A program made the position numbers and the translations under genes. This document shows positions 1 to 10,794 of a stretch of DNA of 64,000 nucleotides, one piece after another. The stretch is taken from assembly GCA_963969495.1 (NCBI GenBank), contig OZ018326.1, positions 150,193,806 through 150,257,805 on the forward strand, read 5' to 3'. The number at the start of each line of letters is the position of its first letter. The first letter of the stretch is position 1. Below the pieces are notes generated by a model. That model was not told the origin of the DNA. It saw nothing but the letters and a program-made list of their open reading frames with translations, and ran no database searches. The stretch comes from Ceratothoa steindachneri (lineage: Eukaryota; Arthropoda; Malacostraca; Isopoda; Cymothoidae).

Positions 1-1250
1 TCAGATAAACCTGAAAAAGAGAGATAGTTAGAGAGATCCTATCCTTATAAACGGCATATGGGTCCCTAAATACCTTCCTATTGAGAGTAGCCCTCATGGA
101 CCACCTTAGCTTATTAGTCCTATTTATAGTAGGCGCCTCTAAGCAACTTCGGGCATGTGGTCATAAAGACCCTCTTCTTCGCGGCCCCTAAATGGGCTTT
201 ATACATAGTTACCTACACACTACTTTAAAGTAAATCTAAGCGCAGAGGTGATAGAGTTATATTTCATTTAGCGTTTGAAATTTGAGAAAGTAAAAGCATG
301 AATTTAGACGAAAAATCTAAGCATAGTTCCCAGTTTAGTGCGGTTATCCCTTCAACTGAAAACAAGAGTAATCTCTAATCAGTTCAGTGGACTCATATCA
401 TTCTTCTTTCTAGAAAGTTCGTTGTTGATTTTACAGTGAAGAAAGGACGTTGTTCTTCTCGCTCATGCTTCGCTTTGCCTCCTCTATTGGTGAGTAGCAT
501 TACTGGGTGAAACGCGTAAATGGAATTCAAAGTGAGTCTTTCTTTGTTGGAAATAAAATGAATTGGACCAAGAATTCGGAGACAGAGAACAGCTCGTGCC
601 CCACCCCCTCCCACTTGGACCTCAAAGGAGAGGCCAAGCAGAGGGTGGGCAATGCCCGGTACTCCATTTTCTCAAGCCTATGTAGGCGCGAAACACAGTG
701 GCTACGGTGGGTATAAGTGAGATGGAGGGGAAAAATAAAGTGTAAGGATAAGACAGCAAGGGAATATAATAAAAGACAAAAAAGTGGACTTGTTATTCTA
801 GGGCATAACAGATTTACGTGGAATCTGAACCACGATGTGTAAGACTGTATCTATTCTAGATCGTTGCTGTCTATCGTGACCCCTGTCGTACGTATCTCCT
901 GTAATTTCCGGGTGATAGTTAATGAAATATAGGTTTGCAAATATATGTTACTTTGCCGGGAGATCAGGCAAATCGCTGTCCATTATAGGTAGTTATAGTT
1001 AGCGTGGTAAGTTAAAAGTTTATTTTGCGTGAGAATTACGCATTTCTGTTTTGTAACTGTGTCTATTTCTATCTATTCCAGTGTAGCGTTTGTTAAAATA
1101 AGGCTCCAACGTTATCAGTAATTATTCTTATCAAAATAGGTCTATGATACCATCTCTCAAGCTTTTCTTTTCTATTCCCATGCTTGTTATAATTGTCCAC
1201 TTGGTATTCTCTGGTGATACTTCAGTTATCTAACTGATTTTACTCGTCGT
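1..1250. other. No recognisable gene
   Basis: AT-rich sequence with only short chance reading frames. The two overlapping frames around 393-716 are on opposite strands and resemble no family I know. I see no repeat structure here. Confidence 0.5.
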
Positions 1251-1254
1251 CGAG

Positions 1255-3960
1255 TTATCTTCATCTCTTGGTGTGGATTTCTACTTCCTCCTTTTCATTT
1301 CTTTCATTAATTCTATAAAAATTCTGTGGTTAAATAAATCAATTCCTATTTTTTTCTGTTTTTTTCTATAACTTGCCTGTCTTTTTACAATTATTCTGTT
1401 GGGTGTCCTTATCTTCGCCTCCCTTTGAATGTCTCGTCTTCTTAGTTCTCCTCTTCTAGTGCTTATTATTATGTTCTTAGCTTTGTTCTGTACTCTTTGG
1501 AAACTTAGTAGATTGCTCCACGATATTGTGTACTTTGCTAGGGTTGGAAAAATGATCACATATTGTATTACGGACTAGGAATCTTCCTCTTCTTCTTCAA
1601 GCTGAGATGTCTTAACTTGTCAACTAATACCAGCCCGCCTTTCCCCGATTTTTCCTCTCATTGACCTGCTTTTTGTAACATGACGTCTTAATGGTAAGCC
1701 TAACCATCTTACAATTTTCGTCATATCTGTAGCACTATCCTTTTACATATACATCTGAGATGCTCTTTATGTACACAGGTACCATCTTCACTTTATCCCA
1801 GTTGGTCATATTTGCCATTTTTCGTCGTATCTGTGTATATTTCTTATCCCTTCTGCCATAAGGGCAAACTATTAGTTCGGTAATGTCGTCGGCGAATTGA
1901 ATTTTCAGGTAGCCCTCGTTTCTCGGTGGCGGTCTCTCTGCCGTATAGATTATATTAAGATAAGGCCTCAAACAATTTCCCTGATAAACCAACAGCTAGC
2001 TGAATTCGTCTTACTGATGGCGTCCTTTTCCACATAATCACGTAATTCCATTACATAATCGCCTAATATCCGTTCGAACTTGTTCATTCCAAGTCTAGTT
2101 ATGTTGAATTGCACACATCTCTGCCAAACTTTGTCGAATGCCTTGTACACGTCCTGGCTAGTTATTTCTACGCTGTTTTTGTCTCCCTTTGCTTTTGCAA
2201 TCATCTTTAGGATGACTCATAAGGCTATCTCCGTTCATTTGTTTTTCCTGAACCCAAATTGGCATTTGTTCCTAAGAGAGTGATCATCTAGGAATTGCAA
2301 GTCTTTTGTTGATTATTTTTTGGAATACTTTACCGATAGGAGACAGACGGAGCGGTGGTTACCCGATTGATCTGAGGGTTTTCCCGCTTTAGTAAAAAAT
2401 ATCACCATTGATACTTTCAGTTCATCGAGAAAGTATCTCATGTTCAAACACGCATTGCAGAGTTTTCTAACTCCCTCCAGTATGTTCAGGGTAACTTCAA
2501 AGTACTTGAACTTGGTGAGTCTCGATCTTCCTGGGACTCATTGTTTGAAGCTCTTTATCGTATCTTTTACTTTCTCTGATATAATAAGCGCATATGCTCC
2601 ACCGGTGTTCTTTCTTCCTTCATCAACAAAGAGGAAGGGGTATGTCCTCTTGATTTCTGCATTTAATTCGTCCACGATCTGATGTTTGAATTCAAAGGCA
2701 TAATTCTGGTTCTCTTCATCACTGAATTTGAACACATTTTACTAGTGCTCTCTGAACATTGTCTCTATTTCTGCCTCTTCTTCTGAAATGTTATTCCTTG
2801 TGTCCTTAATTTTTATTTTAGCGTTTACTGTCTGTGCCTTTAATCTATTAATGTGTCCAAAATACCCCCTAGAGATTTTTCTACATACATCTATTTTCTA
2901 GATGTTTTGATACCATGTCTTTTTCCATTTCTAGTAAATAAATCCTATTAATTTTCTTTTTTTGTTTCCTGATTACGATGTATGACTCCCTTGATGGAGG
3001 AAATCTTCTTATATTTCCTGCCACGTGGCTTATCTCCTCGCTCAATGCCACCATTTCTGGTGTCGATTTGAATTGTGGGAAGATTTTGAACTAGATAATG
3101 GGGAAGGCCCCTTCTCTGCTCTTTTAACTTCTTCTCTAATCCTATGCGACGCCTCGTTGATTTACTCTGGATTGGTTTATGGTATGTACGTCTGAAGTAA
3201 TTCTTTGTACTTATTCCATTTTGCTCTGTGGTATGGCTTCCATTTCCTTATAGTTCTTTGTATAATTTGCATATTTAGATGCATTAGAGTTGTACATATT
3301 ATGGTCACTAAAACGGAACTCTACTGGTTCCATAAAATAGTTAAAGGCCAGATTGAAATTAGCCAGGCAGATGATCGGTTTCCTAGCAAATTCTCCTCTT
3401 AAGTATGTCGGGAAGTTGGGTCCCAGTCTTTGCAGTCTCCGCCTGATATTGAGTGTATTAAGTTGTTTTCAGAATATGTTTGTAGATCTATACCCGGATG
3501 CACTGAACTGAGCGTTTAAATCGCCCATAAAAATTACCACCGTCCTATTTTTAAAAGACTTAGTAAAATTTTACACCGAAAATTGATGGGGACGGGGTGG
3601 CTGGTATTCTTTTGTGACAATGATGTTGCTTAACTCCATTTGAACGTCTATAGCTAAGTAAGTATCTTCCATTCTTTGTACTGTTTTGAACTGCAATTCT
3701 TGCTTGATAGCTATTGCAGCTCTGCCGTGTGCTTCGCCTGAAGGATTTGTGGCTAACATTGTAGTTACTCGTACATATCTTTGTTTTCTAGTTTTCTATT
3801 TCCATCCATGTTCTGTTATTAGTATCAAATCTAGGTCAATATTTCTAAAAATTTTGTAACTCGTATGAAGAGTTGATATGTAGAAAGACGAGGTAAAGCT
3901 GATTTGTCTGTTGTTTGTAAGGTCCATTTAATCGCCATTATTGTAAAGAAGATTATATGA
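1255..3960 (-). pseudogene. Jockey-type non-LTR retrotransposon ORF2, degenerate
   Basis: Reading the minus strand from high to low coordinate gives the order of a LINE ORF2. An apurinic endonuclease-like start lies near 3900-3570, with a segment like 'PSGEAHGRAAIAIK' that matches the Jockey-group block (normally PSG..HGG.AI.IK). A reverse transcriptase follows: 'FGFRKNK', then motif A 'DVYKAFDKVW' near 2120-2150, and motif C 'FADDIT' near 1880. A C-terminal segment contains 'FQRVQNKAKNIII' near 1500. The parts are in different frames with stops between them, so it is not translatable. The catalytic ADD of motif C survives. No poly-A tail or target duplication could be defined. Family order is established knowledge; the clade assignment is my inference. 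Confidence 0.72.
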
Positions 3961-4039
3961 AATTGACCTAGACCTCTGAAATCTTGACATCTTTAACACA
4001 TTCAGGAAAGAGGAAAGCTTGTTAATACATAATAACATA

Positions 4040-4700
4040 TATAAAATCTTTCAACAAGTTTAAATTAATGTTGTACGAACTTGAGGTTTGTGGCTCTTCG
4101 TTTGCTTTATTGCAATTTGAATTTCTGATTTGAGAACTGCTTGGACATTTTTGGGTGTTGTTGGGTGGCTGTGGTTTTGGATGTTACTGCTGCTTTAGTA
4201 TAACAGTTCATAGTTCTATCTTGGTCTTTTAACTATTGTTTCTTGATCCTTTATGATTGTACACTCCTCATCTTGTTTAGCAACTATGTGAGATTTTAAT
4301 TTTAGAAGACATTTTTGCCATTTTATAGTGCTGTTACTTAATTGATGGTAAATTCAACAATGAGGTATTAAATCTTTTGATGTCAGCTCTCATTTTCTTT
4401 ATAACGAGGTTGCTTCATTCTTCTAATTCAATTAGTTGGTTGGTGGTGGATGTAGTTTGGGCTTCTAAAAGACCATCTTTGCTGCTGATTCTTTTTTAAC
4501 ATACTGTTGGAAGTCTTGCAGTCTTGGCCCAATGTAAAATCGACCAAATCTTGTCCCACTTCATCTCGTTCCTCCATTTAGTACTTTACCTTGCTTGATT
4601 CATTTTCTTGACCAATTTTACATTAAACTCTCCCATGACGATGTTAAAATGGGCTTAATTTTTGTTTAGAACAATTATCTCCCTACAATATCAGTGCCTG
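4040..4700 (-). pseudogene. LINE endonuclease and RT N-terminus fragment
   Basis: The minus strand at about 4640-4390 encodes an endonuclease-like stretch. It starts 'IVMGEFNV', like the catalytic MGDFN block with D changed to E, and continues through 'RDEVGQDLVDF' to a '..RWSFRSPN' segment. This is the order seen in LINE endonucleases (GTRNE.G..L..F, then W.SP). About 300 bases further on (near 4110) comes 'VLKSEIQIAIKQTK', like the start of an RT domain. The fragment belongs to a different element from the Jockey-type relic just below it, because that element restarts with its own endonuclease N-terminus. Clade is uncertain (RTE- or CR1-like). Broken by frameshifts. Confidence 0.5.
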
Positions 4701-4974
4701 CAATGAGTTCTTTGGGATGTGCCATCTCAAATACTGTTTTGAACTTGCCAGTTAAAAGTCTTTATTTAGTGTATTTACATGCGGCGAAGCGCCAGGTGAA
4801 GGCGTCGCTTATATTTCAAAAAGGAGTAAAGTTTACTTGTACCAATTTAAGCCATGAAATGACCTATATGGCCATGGGACCTATGGCTATTCACTATGTA
4901 GAGTTCATATATGCCATTGGATTTGGTGGTGGGTGGTGCCATCTAGTGGCAGAAGCCTTATTTAGCCATTCAAA

Positions 4975-6500
4975 AAAAAAGATAAAGATCATGGCGAATT
5001 CAGAATCCATATATTCAGGCCTAACAACTTGTAAAGCCCGTAAAAACATAGAGGAAAAAACGGAACGTTTGACTTTGGGACTATGCGCAGAGTAAAAATG
5101 AATATAAGAGTTTGAATTAGTAGGCTTGCGATAGATAGAGTATTTAATACCAGTCGGTGTCTATGAATAAGAAGATTAAGAAAGGAAAGGGTTCTATTAT
5201 TTCCAACCTAATGTGTAAATTTAATAGAAGGGATGAGTGAATTAAGTTTGGTAAGAAACTATTAACATCTTTAGAATTAGACAACAGGCAAATGACATTA
5301 TCAATGTACCTGTACCAAACAATAGGGAGGTCAAGGATAGTAGGGAGGGGTCTTGTTTCAAAGAATTTCATATATAAGTTAGAGAGAACAGGTAAGAGCA
5401 ATTACCCATGACTAACCCAAACTTTTGAAGAAAATATTTGCCATCGAACGAAAACTTACAATTTTGGGTACAAAGTAAAATGAGTTTTATTAAATAGTAG
5501 CAGGTATGGGAAGAACAATATTTTGAAATTTATCTTTGAGGAAATTAAAAAGATCTTCAACTGGAACCTCGGTAAATAATGAGCAGACGTCGAAACTCAA
5601 AAGGGCCAAATTATTCGAATACTGAATAGCATTGAATTAAGAAATAAGGTCTTAGTTATTGGTAACATTTAAATGAAAAATGGTCCCAACTAGAGGTGTA
5701 AGAAAAGAAGTAAGCCATTTACACAAGGCATAAGAAACATAACCAACAGAACTTATATTAGGGCGTAAAGGGAGGTTTGGTTAGTGCATTTTTGCAAGTC
5801 TATACAAATAAGGAAGGGTGGCGTCACTCGACTTGAATTCAGGAATTTTTTAAGTAATACCCATAAATTTTTATGGAAATCACTATTAGCTTGTAGAGTG
5901 AGATCTTTCAATACTGGGAGGTATTTAGCTTGATCACTTATTAAATCGTTCATTTTATTAATATATGAATTTTTATCCATAATCACAACAGTTCCAGACT
6001 TATTGGCCTTATTAATATGGAGGGAGGAATGTTTACGAACAGTCGATAAAGCACGATGAAAACGAATGACGTAATTAAGGTGGACTGGATTAGCCAGACA
6101 TTGATAAAACACAACCATTCACAATAGAAATTGAATCACTGGGGATACCACCGAATTTATCGAAATTGGCTAATATTTTAGCAATAGAGACAATAGAGGG
6201 TTGGGATGTGATCTAGAAATTCAGATCATATCCTAAGGTTGTAATAGTATTTTCATCTCAAACTTCGGAAAAAATGGTTGGTAAAAGTTTTCGGTCGGCT
6301 ATTCTTTCTTTGTCCAACTGCTATAGGCGATGAGGGTTTGTATTTTCCGTTCTAGTTTATGTTCCAGTCTTGATTCTGAGGGTGCCGAAGATGGAGTCTT
6401 GTAACACATTCGATCAATTAAAGGGATGATAGCTGTGACAACATGGCGTCTGGCGTTAGCTTCCTTGAAGGTGATTGCAATCTCGTACTTCAATAAAGAA
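4975..6500 (-). pseudogene. Penelope-like reverse transcriptase (inverted 5' half)
   Basis: Minus-strand translation gives several PLE hallmarks in order. 'NKSGTVVIMDKNSYINKM' lies near 5990. 'LPVLSNLYMKFFE' is near 5390. The motif C region 'WYRYIDNVICLL' is near 5310; the usual catalytic pair DD is DN here. 'LPFLIFLF' follows, then 'YSIYRKPTNSNSYIHFYS' near 5070-5130 and 'EYMDSEFAMI' at about 4990-5015, where similarity stops. Frames change between these blocks and stops interrupt them. PLE RTs are related to telomerase RT. The loss of the second catalytic Asp and the frameshifts make it non-functional. The family call is firm; the N-terminal limit is approximate. Confidence 0.8.
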
Positions 6501-6504
6501 ATAC

Positions 6505-7013
6505 GATTTAAGATAAGAATCCGTTAAATTTTACCAAAAGACTACCCATTAATCTCTTTTTAATAAATGCCAATTAAAGACTTGGGGATAACATTTTTAG
6601 CAATACACTTTTTGCTTTCAAATACGAGTCAACTATAGGAAAACATTCTAGTTCACAATAATTGTAATATTATTGGGGAAGTCTATTCAGTCGAATGTTC
6701 TCTTTGTCCAATTAAATATTTTGGACAGACAAGAAAGCAATTATCTCTCCGTATTAATCAGCATAAATACAATGTTAGGAGAACTGTAAGTAATAGTGCG
6801 TTTTTTGTGCATATGTCTGAAAATAACCACTTAATTAATTGGAATTAGGCAAAATTTATTTTTCGCTCAAATGACTCAATTAAAAGTAACCTTGCTGAAT
6901 GTTTATGTATAAGCCAATTTAGTAACTCTAACATTTCCCCTGGTCCTTTTGAAATTGATGCTGTTATGAAAAAAGTCATTCTTAAGGAAATTAGTTTTGA
7001 CGTATGTTTCTAA
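6505..7013 (+). pseudogene. Penelope-like GIY-YIG endonuclease (3' half)
   Basis: The plus strand begins with a linker ('KDLGDNIFSNTLFAFKYES') and after a frameshift gives 'GEVYSVECSLCPIKYFGQT', the GIY-YIG core in its PLE form. It continues 'INQHKYNVRR', 'LINWN', an in-frame stop, 'AKFIFRSN', and ends 'FDVCF' plus stop at about 7013. In PLEs this endonuclease is fused to the C-terminus of the RT and is thought to nick the target. It sits immediately beside the inverted RT half. The frameshift near 6645 and the stop near 6848 show it is dead. Confidence 0.8.
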
Positions 7014-7352
7014 TTTTTTGGCATTTTTCATTTTTATGGGAACCCAATTTGTCAATTTAATTATTTCATTGATTTTCTATTAACATTATTTTATTTCTCT
7101 TCCTCTCTCCTTGTCCCTCTCCCCTTCGTTTCAATTTACTTCTCGTGTCGCTCTTAATCTCCCTCTTTAGACTATCACTTTATTTGTTAATCGTTTTAAC
7201 CCTTTTGACTCTGTTCTTGACTCATTTTTGCCTCTCGGTTTGACCTTGTTATCTGTTATAGCTAAATGATAATGGAAAGTTACCCCTCCCTTTCCTACTT
7301 CCTCATTGGTGATTTCTTGTCTCTAATGCGGTCCCTGTATCTTTTACTAGCT
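7014..7352 (+). other. PLE 3' untranslated region, part before the mariner
   Basis: Pyrimidine-rich sequence after the GIY-YIG stop, with runs of ct and tcc. No coding potential. It is assigned to the PLE because it lies between the endonuclease and the PLE terminal hairpin that resumes after the mariner. Confidence 0.5.
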
Positions 7353-8672
7353 TATAAAGTGTCTTTTAAAATGGTCGCACGATTTTTAATTGTAAATAAA
7401 ACAAGTTGTGTGTGATAAGGCACTCAATTTGTTTTAAATTTGAAAGTAAATTTTATGGCATTAAGTTGGGGAATATGAAGTCTTTCGAATGTCCGCCACG
7501 GGTTCATATGGTGGAACGTATTCGGGAGGCACAATTTTCGATAACTTTGTCGGATAAATCTGACTGAATTTTCTGGATGGTGATCGTTATGTTAAATTGA
7601 GGACATCAACTGTTTGCGGGTTATTCGCATAGACCTGTGTTTTAAGGTAGCCCCCCAAAAGTAGTCTAATGGCGTTAAATCGCATGATCTCGGTGGCCAG
7701 TTGACGTCGCCGCCGTGCGAGATGACCGTTCTCTGAAATCGATGGTGCAAATGTTTATCGTGGCGTGCGCAGTGTGGCACGTAACGCCGTCCTTTTGGAA
7801 CCACATGTCGTGAGTATCCATATAAGACATATAATGCAGTTGAGGCCACAATAAGTTGCTTATTATCGGTCTGTAGGTCTCGCCGTTGACGGTTATGGCA
7901 ATCCCATCTTCGTTCTCAAAAAATTACTGTCCGATGATTCTGTTAGACCAAAATCTGAAACAAACAGTGACTTTGTTGGGATGTAATTGGTGCTTTTGTA
8001 TCTCATTTGGATTGTTTTCCTCTCAAATTCGACAATTTTGCTTGTTCAAAAATCCATTCATCCAAAAATTGCATCGTTGTTGAAGATGATTTTTGGGTGG
8101 AGATTTGGGGCAAATTCCAACTGCTCTAGAGCCCAATCAGCAAACACACGGCGTTGTCTATGGACATTCACCTTAAGTTTCTGGGTGAGGTGGATTTTGT
8201 ACGGGTGCAGACCCAAATCTCACGCATAATTCGCCAAACTGAGGTCGTAGAAAAGCCTAGTTCTTGTGAATGACGAGAAATTGACTGCATCCGATTTTCC
8301 CGTACACTTTCATTTACAGCAGCGAGGTTTTCAGCAGATCTTGAGTTTCCGCGACTTACGAGTGTTGCTGATTGTTGATAGACCCTTTTGCCTTAAATTT
8401 GGTCGAGGCAAATTCGAACAGTAGACTCGGCAGGACGATTGTGGCGAGGACAGAAATCACGTAATGCGCGGAACGTTTGTCGAGCGGAGCACTGATTTTG
8501 ATAATAACATTTTATGATTTACACACGCTGTTAAACGCTATAACTTTCCATTCCATCGTGACTTGCCAAGTACTACTAAACAGTTCACAGTAAGGTTGCC
8601 AGATATCGCTTTAACAACATGGCCATTACCGCCTGACAAAGCTCGAGCGTTCTTGTTGAAAGACCCTTTATA
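7353..8672 (-). mobile_element. mariner-like transposon, near full length, degenerate
   Basis: The ends are imperfect inverted repeats. The left end (7353 on) reads TATAAAGTGTCTTTT, and the right end read on the minus strand (8672 down) gives TATAAAGGGTCTTTC. Agreement continues through a GCGC-like block (ggtcgcac versus gaacgctc). Length is about 1.32 kb, typical of mariner, and both ends sit in TA-rich flanks consistent with a TA target. The minus strand carries a broken transposase. It inserted into the 3' region of the Penelope-like element, so it is younger than that element. Confidence 0.75.
7565..8540 (-). pseudogene. mariner-type transposase relic
   Basis: Minus-strand pieces in several frames show the order of an IS630/Tc1/mariner transposase. 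There is a helix-turn-helix region, then 'DLGLHPYKIHLTQKL', then 'VFADWALEQLEF' leading into 'KIIFNNDAIFG' (first catalytic Asp region). Further on comes a C-terminal segment with 'GDVNWPPRSCDLTPLDYFWG', which holds the third catalytic acid. Stops and frameshifts are frequent. The 'NWPPRSCDLTPLDYF' form is common in arthropod mariner copies. No intact copy is present in the window, so mobility would depend on a transposase from elsewhere. Confidence 0.8.
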
Positions 8673-8790
8673 TACCCTTGTTATACTCGTATAATTTTCT
8701 CTTGTAGTTATCCTTGAGAATGAACTGAATAAAGTTTGAAAGTTCTTGGAAGCACCTTTTCATTTTTCCTGCGGGACATTCTATTCACAG
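8673..8790 (+). ncRNA. PLE 3' terminal region with hammerhead-like hairpin
   Basis: After the mariner the PLE continues to its end. Positions 8712-8742 hold TTGAGAA, a hairpin GAACT...AGTTT, then GAAAG, followed by CCTTTTCATTTTTCCTGCGGGA and TTC..TTCAC before the CA tract. The same arrangement occurs at 15990-16080 at the end of another PLE. Hammerhead ribozymes are known in PLE terminal repeats. Here the hairpin and GAAA fit, but the 5' core departs from the expected C-U-G-A-N-G-A. I call it hammerhead-like only. Confidence 0.45.
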
Positions 8791-8911
<121 letters not shown>

Positions 8912-8949
8912 GATAGTCATTGCAACAAAGGGCAGCAAAAATAATATTT

Positions 8950-9530
8950 TCCCTGAGGCACCCTGAATATTTAGATAGACTGAGGGTACTGAATCGGTCC
9001 TCCTTTGATAGGTGTATTAGAGACGATATGATTAAGCTTCTTAAATTTTCCTAGGGATAAATATATTGGCTGTTGGTAGATACTTTACTTTGTATAGTAA
9101 TAATATGACGAGGGGTCATCACTTGAAAATGACAGAAAAAAACACATGTGCATGTTGAATTTGTGAAAATATTTTTTCACCGATAGAAGTGTACAATTCT
9201 GGAATAAATTACCGGATAAGGTTGTGAGTTGTCCAAATATAAGTGCGTTCAAGGACTGGTTAGATGAGTGGAGGGGGAGAGATTATCGGATTTTGAGTTT
9301 TGTTTTGTGGCCAAACCTTTTAATATCGATATGTATATTGTAGGTGCATGCTTTAGTTTTTGACAAGCTTTGATTTTAGATTTAGAAGCAGAATTATGAG
9401 TGCAATCCTCAGGATGGAGTTTATGGGGAGGACTGGTGCTTCTTGTTAGGTTCTTTGATCAAATCAGATAGGCCTGCGTCGCTTTTGTCATCCACTGATT
9501 TATTATTATGTTAAAGTTAAGCTCGTTTGA
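8950..9530 (+). pseudogene. CR1-like LINE, 3' end fragment
   Basis: The start encodes '..[11 protein letters not shown]' and '[11 protein letters not shown]', the conserved C-terminal block of CR1-like ORF2. 'FWNKLPDKVV' and 'FKDWLDEW' follow near 9200-9265, then a 3' untranslated tail ending around TTATTATTATGTTAAAG. The same C-terminal block and tail style recur in the larger AT-rich LINE at 30935-35712, so the two are probably the same family. The piece is 5'-truncated, as is usual for LINE insertions, and carries frameshifts. Confidence 0.68.
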
Positions 9531-10420
9531 CCATTAAAAGTTAAATCAAAACTATAAAATACTCTTTTTTAGAAAACTCCAGCAGGCACGTTCCTTGTTA
9601 TCCTTGTTACCTGCCAACAAAATGTTGCTAATGAAAATATTTGGGATTAAAATCAAGATAACCGAAATGATAACCGCAGTTAAAATTTCCATTTAAGATG
9701 TTGCCCAAATTAATGACTCACTTGAGATATTTATAATCCACGCAACGAGGCTTCGGCTGGTGGCTTTCCCTCATCCTTGTGAGATCCAAATAACTTTTTC
9801 ACCTTCATTTATATATATTTATCACTAATACGCCTCACACCCAAAACATAAAATTACACATTATTTACTAGCCAAGAATGAAGAAAAATACCCAAAGGCA
9901 AAGGAACGCACCAAGCATTAAGACCCACACTGATAGGGTCACTTTGAGGACCATCCCAGGCCAAAGACACCCAGAAGAACCGACATCGTAAAGGGAGATA
10001 CACTGAGCTAAGTTTCGCACTCTTTAAGCTCATCGAGGTTCCATGTGAGTTAAACGCTCTGTGTGCCGAAACAAGAGATGTGGAGAAGTTCCTGTACTAA
10101 TCAGGAGCCTGTCTGCTGAAGATGATTTGCTTTGAAGCAGAAACCCTAAAACAAGTGGCAGCCAACCGCAGTGTTTTCTGCCGTAAAGTGGAAAGTTGGG
10201 TTGGTGAACACCCTGAACAAAAACTCAAAATGAAATAAAAAAACAAAACACATGGGCAAAAGTCCGCGAAGTAATGAAATTTCGTGACTTAACCCATGCA
10301 TTTAAAATCACCTTCAGCTCAAATGAAATGGCACCAAAGGTGGCTACACATGGACACCTAGTCTACCATATGATGCTTCCAGGAGAAAACATTAAACAGG
10401 AAAGATTCCAAGCATACATA
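9531..10420. other. No recognisable gene
   Basis: Mixed sequence. A plus-strand frame from 10274 reads through into the LINE at 10450, but its first 50 residues match nothing I know and are probably a chance fusion across an insertion boundary. The stretch 10060-10215 has some coding-like composition but no family I recognise. Confidence 0.4.
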
Positions 10421-10447
10421 CGAGGGTGGTCAATAAGTTTTGCGAGT
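10421..10447 (+). mobile_element. mariner terminal inverted repeat scrap
   Basis: The sequence CGAGGGTGGTCAATAAG, preceded by TA, matches the left end of the mariner at 34481 (CGAGGGGCGGTCAATAAG) over more than 20 bases with two differences. It ends abruptly where CR1 sequence begins. No matching right end was found downstream, so this is a leftover terminus and not a complete element. Confidence 0.6.
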
Positions 10448-10451
10448 CCAA

Positions 10452-10783
10452 GCCGCACTGCCCACTTGAGGAACATATCGCTAAACAGGCGCCTTGCAGA
10501 CCTCTGTACGGCTGAGGGTGTCTTTTTTGTGGACCCGTACGCCGTATTCTATGGTAGAAAAGACCTCTACCAAAGGGACGGGGTGCACCTCTCCTTTAAG
10601 GGCAAGGCGTTCCTAGCCAACCTCATCCAGGATGTCGTGGAGCGCACCCAAAGGAGTGTCCGGCCCATTGGGAAGGCGGACGTACGCCAGTACGCCCGAG
10701 TCACTCCCCAAACAACCTTCTCGGAGGTTGTCAAAAATGGTGCCACCGCGACAAACAAGAAGCCGGGAAACGGAAGAGTATAG
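10452..10783 (+). pseudogene. CR1 ORF1 C-terminus, SGNH/GDSL esterase-like domain
   Basis: The frame gives 'LNRRLADLCTAEGVFFVD', 'FYGRKDLYQRDGVHLSF' and 'LIQDVVERTQRS', ending with a stop at 10783. The 'RDGVHLS' block with its Asp-x-x-His corresponds to block V of SGNH hydrolases, which supplies the catalytic Asp and His. Esterase-type ORF1 proteins are known from CR1-clade LINEs. The N-terminal catalytic Ser block is absent because of 5' truncation, so this domain cannot be active. It overlaps the start of the ORF2 region by little or nothing. Confidence 0.68.
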
Positions 10784-10794
10784 GGATTCCTACA

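Larger units (their letters stand above)
4975..8789. mobile_element. Penelope-like element with internal inversion, split by a mariner
   Basis: A single PLE insertion explains this stretch. The 5' part (RT) lies on the minus strand, with its C-terminal end outermost (4975) and its N-terminal end near 6500. Next to it, on the plus strand, lies the 3' part (linker, GIY-YIG endonuclease, 3' UTR). The 3' UTR runs to 7353, is interrupted by a mariner (7353-8672), resumes at 8673 and ends at 8789 against a (CA)n(TA)n tract. The two halves together cover most of one PLE. This geometry is what twin priming produces during target-primed reverse transcription: the inverted segment has its truncated 5' end at the internal junction. 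Coordinates of the inner junction (6495-6510) are approximate. Confidence 0.68.

Noticed and set aside
4694..5095. 133-codon plus-strand frame
   Set aside because: Its right half is the opposite strand of the Penelope-like RT end, and the rest has no family resemblance.
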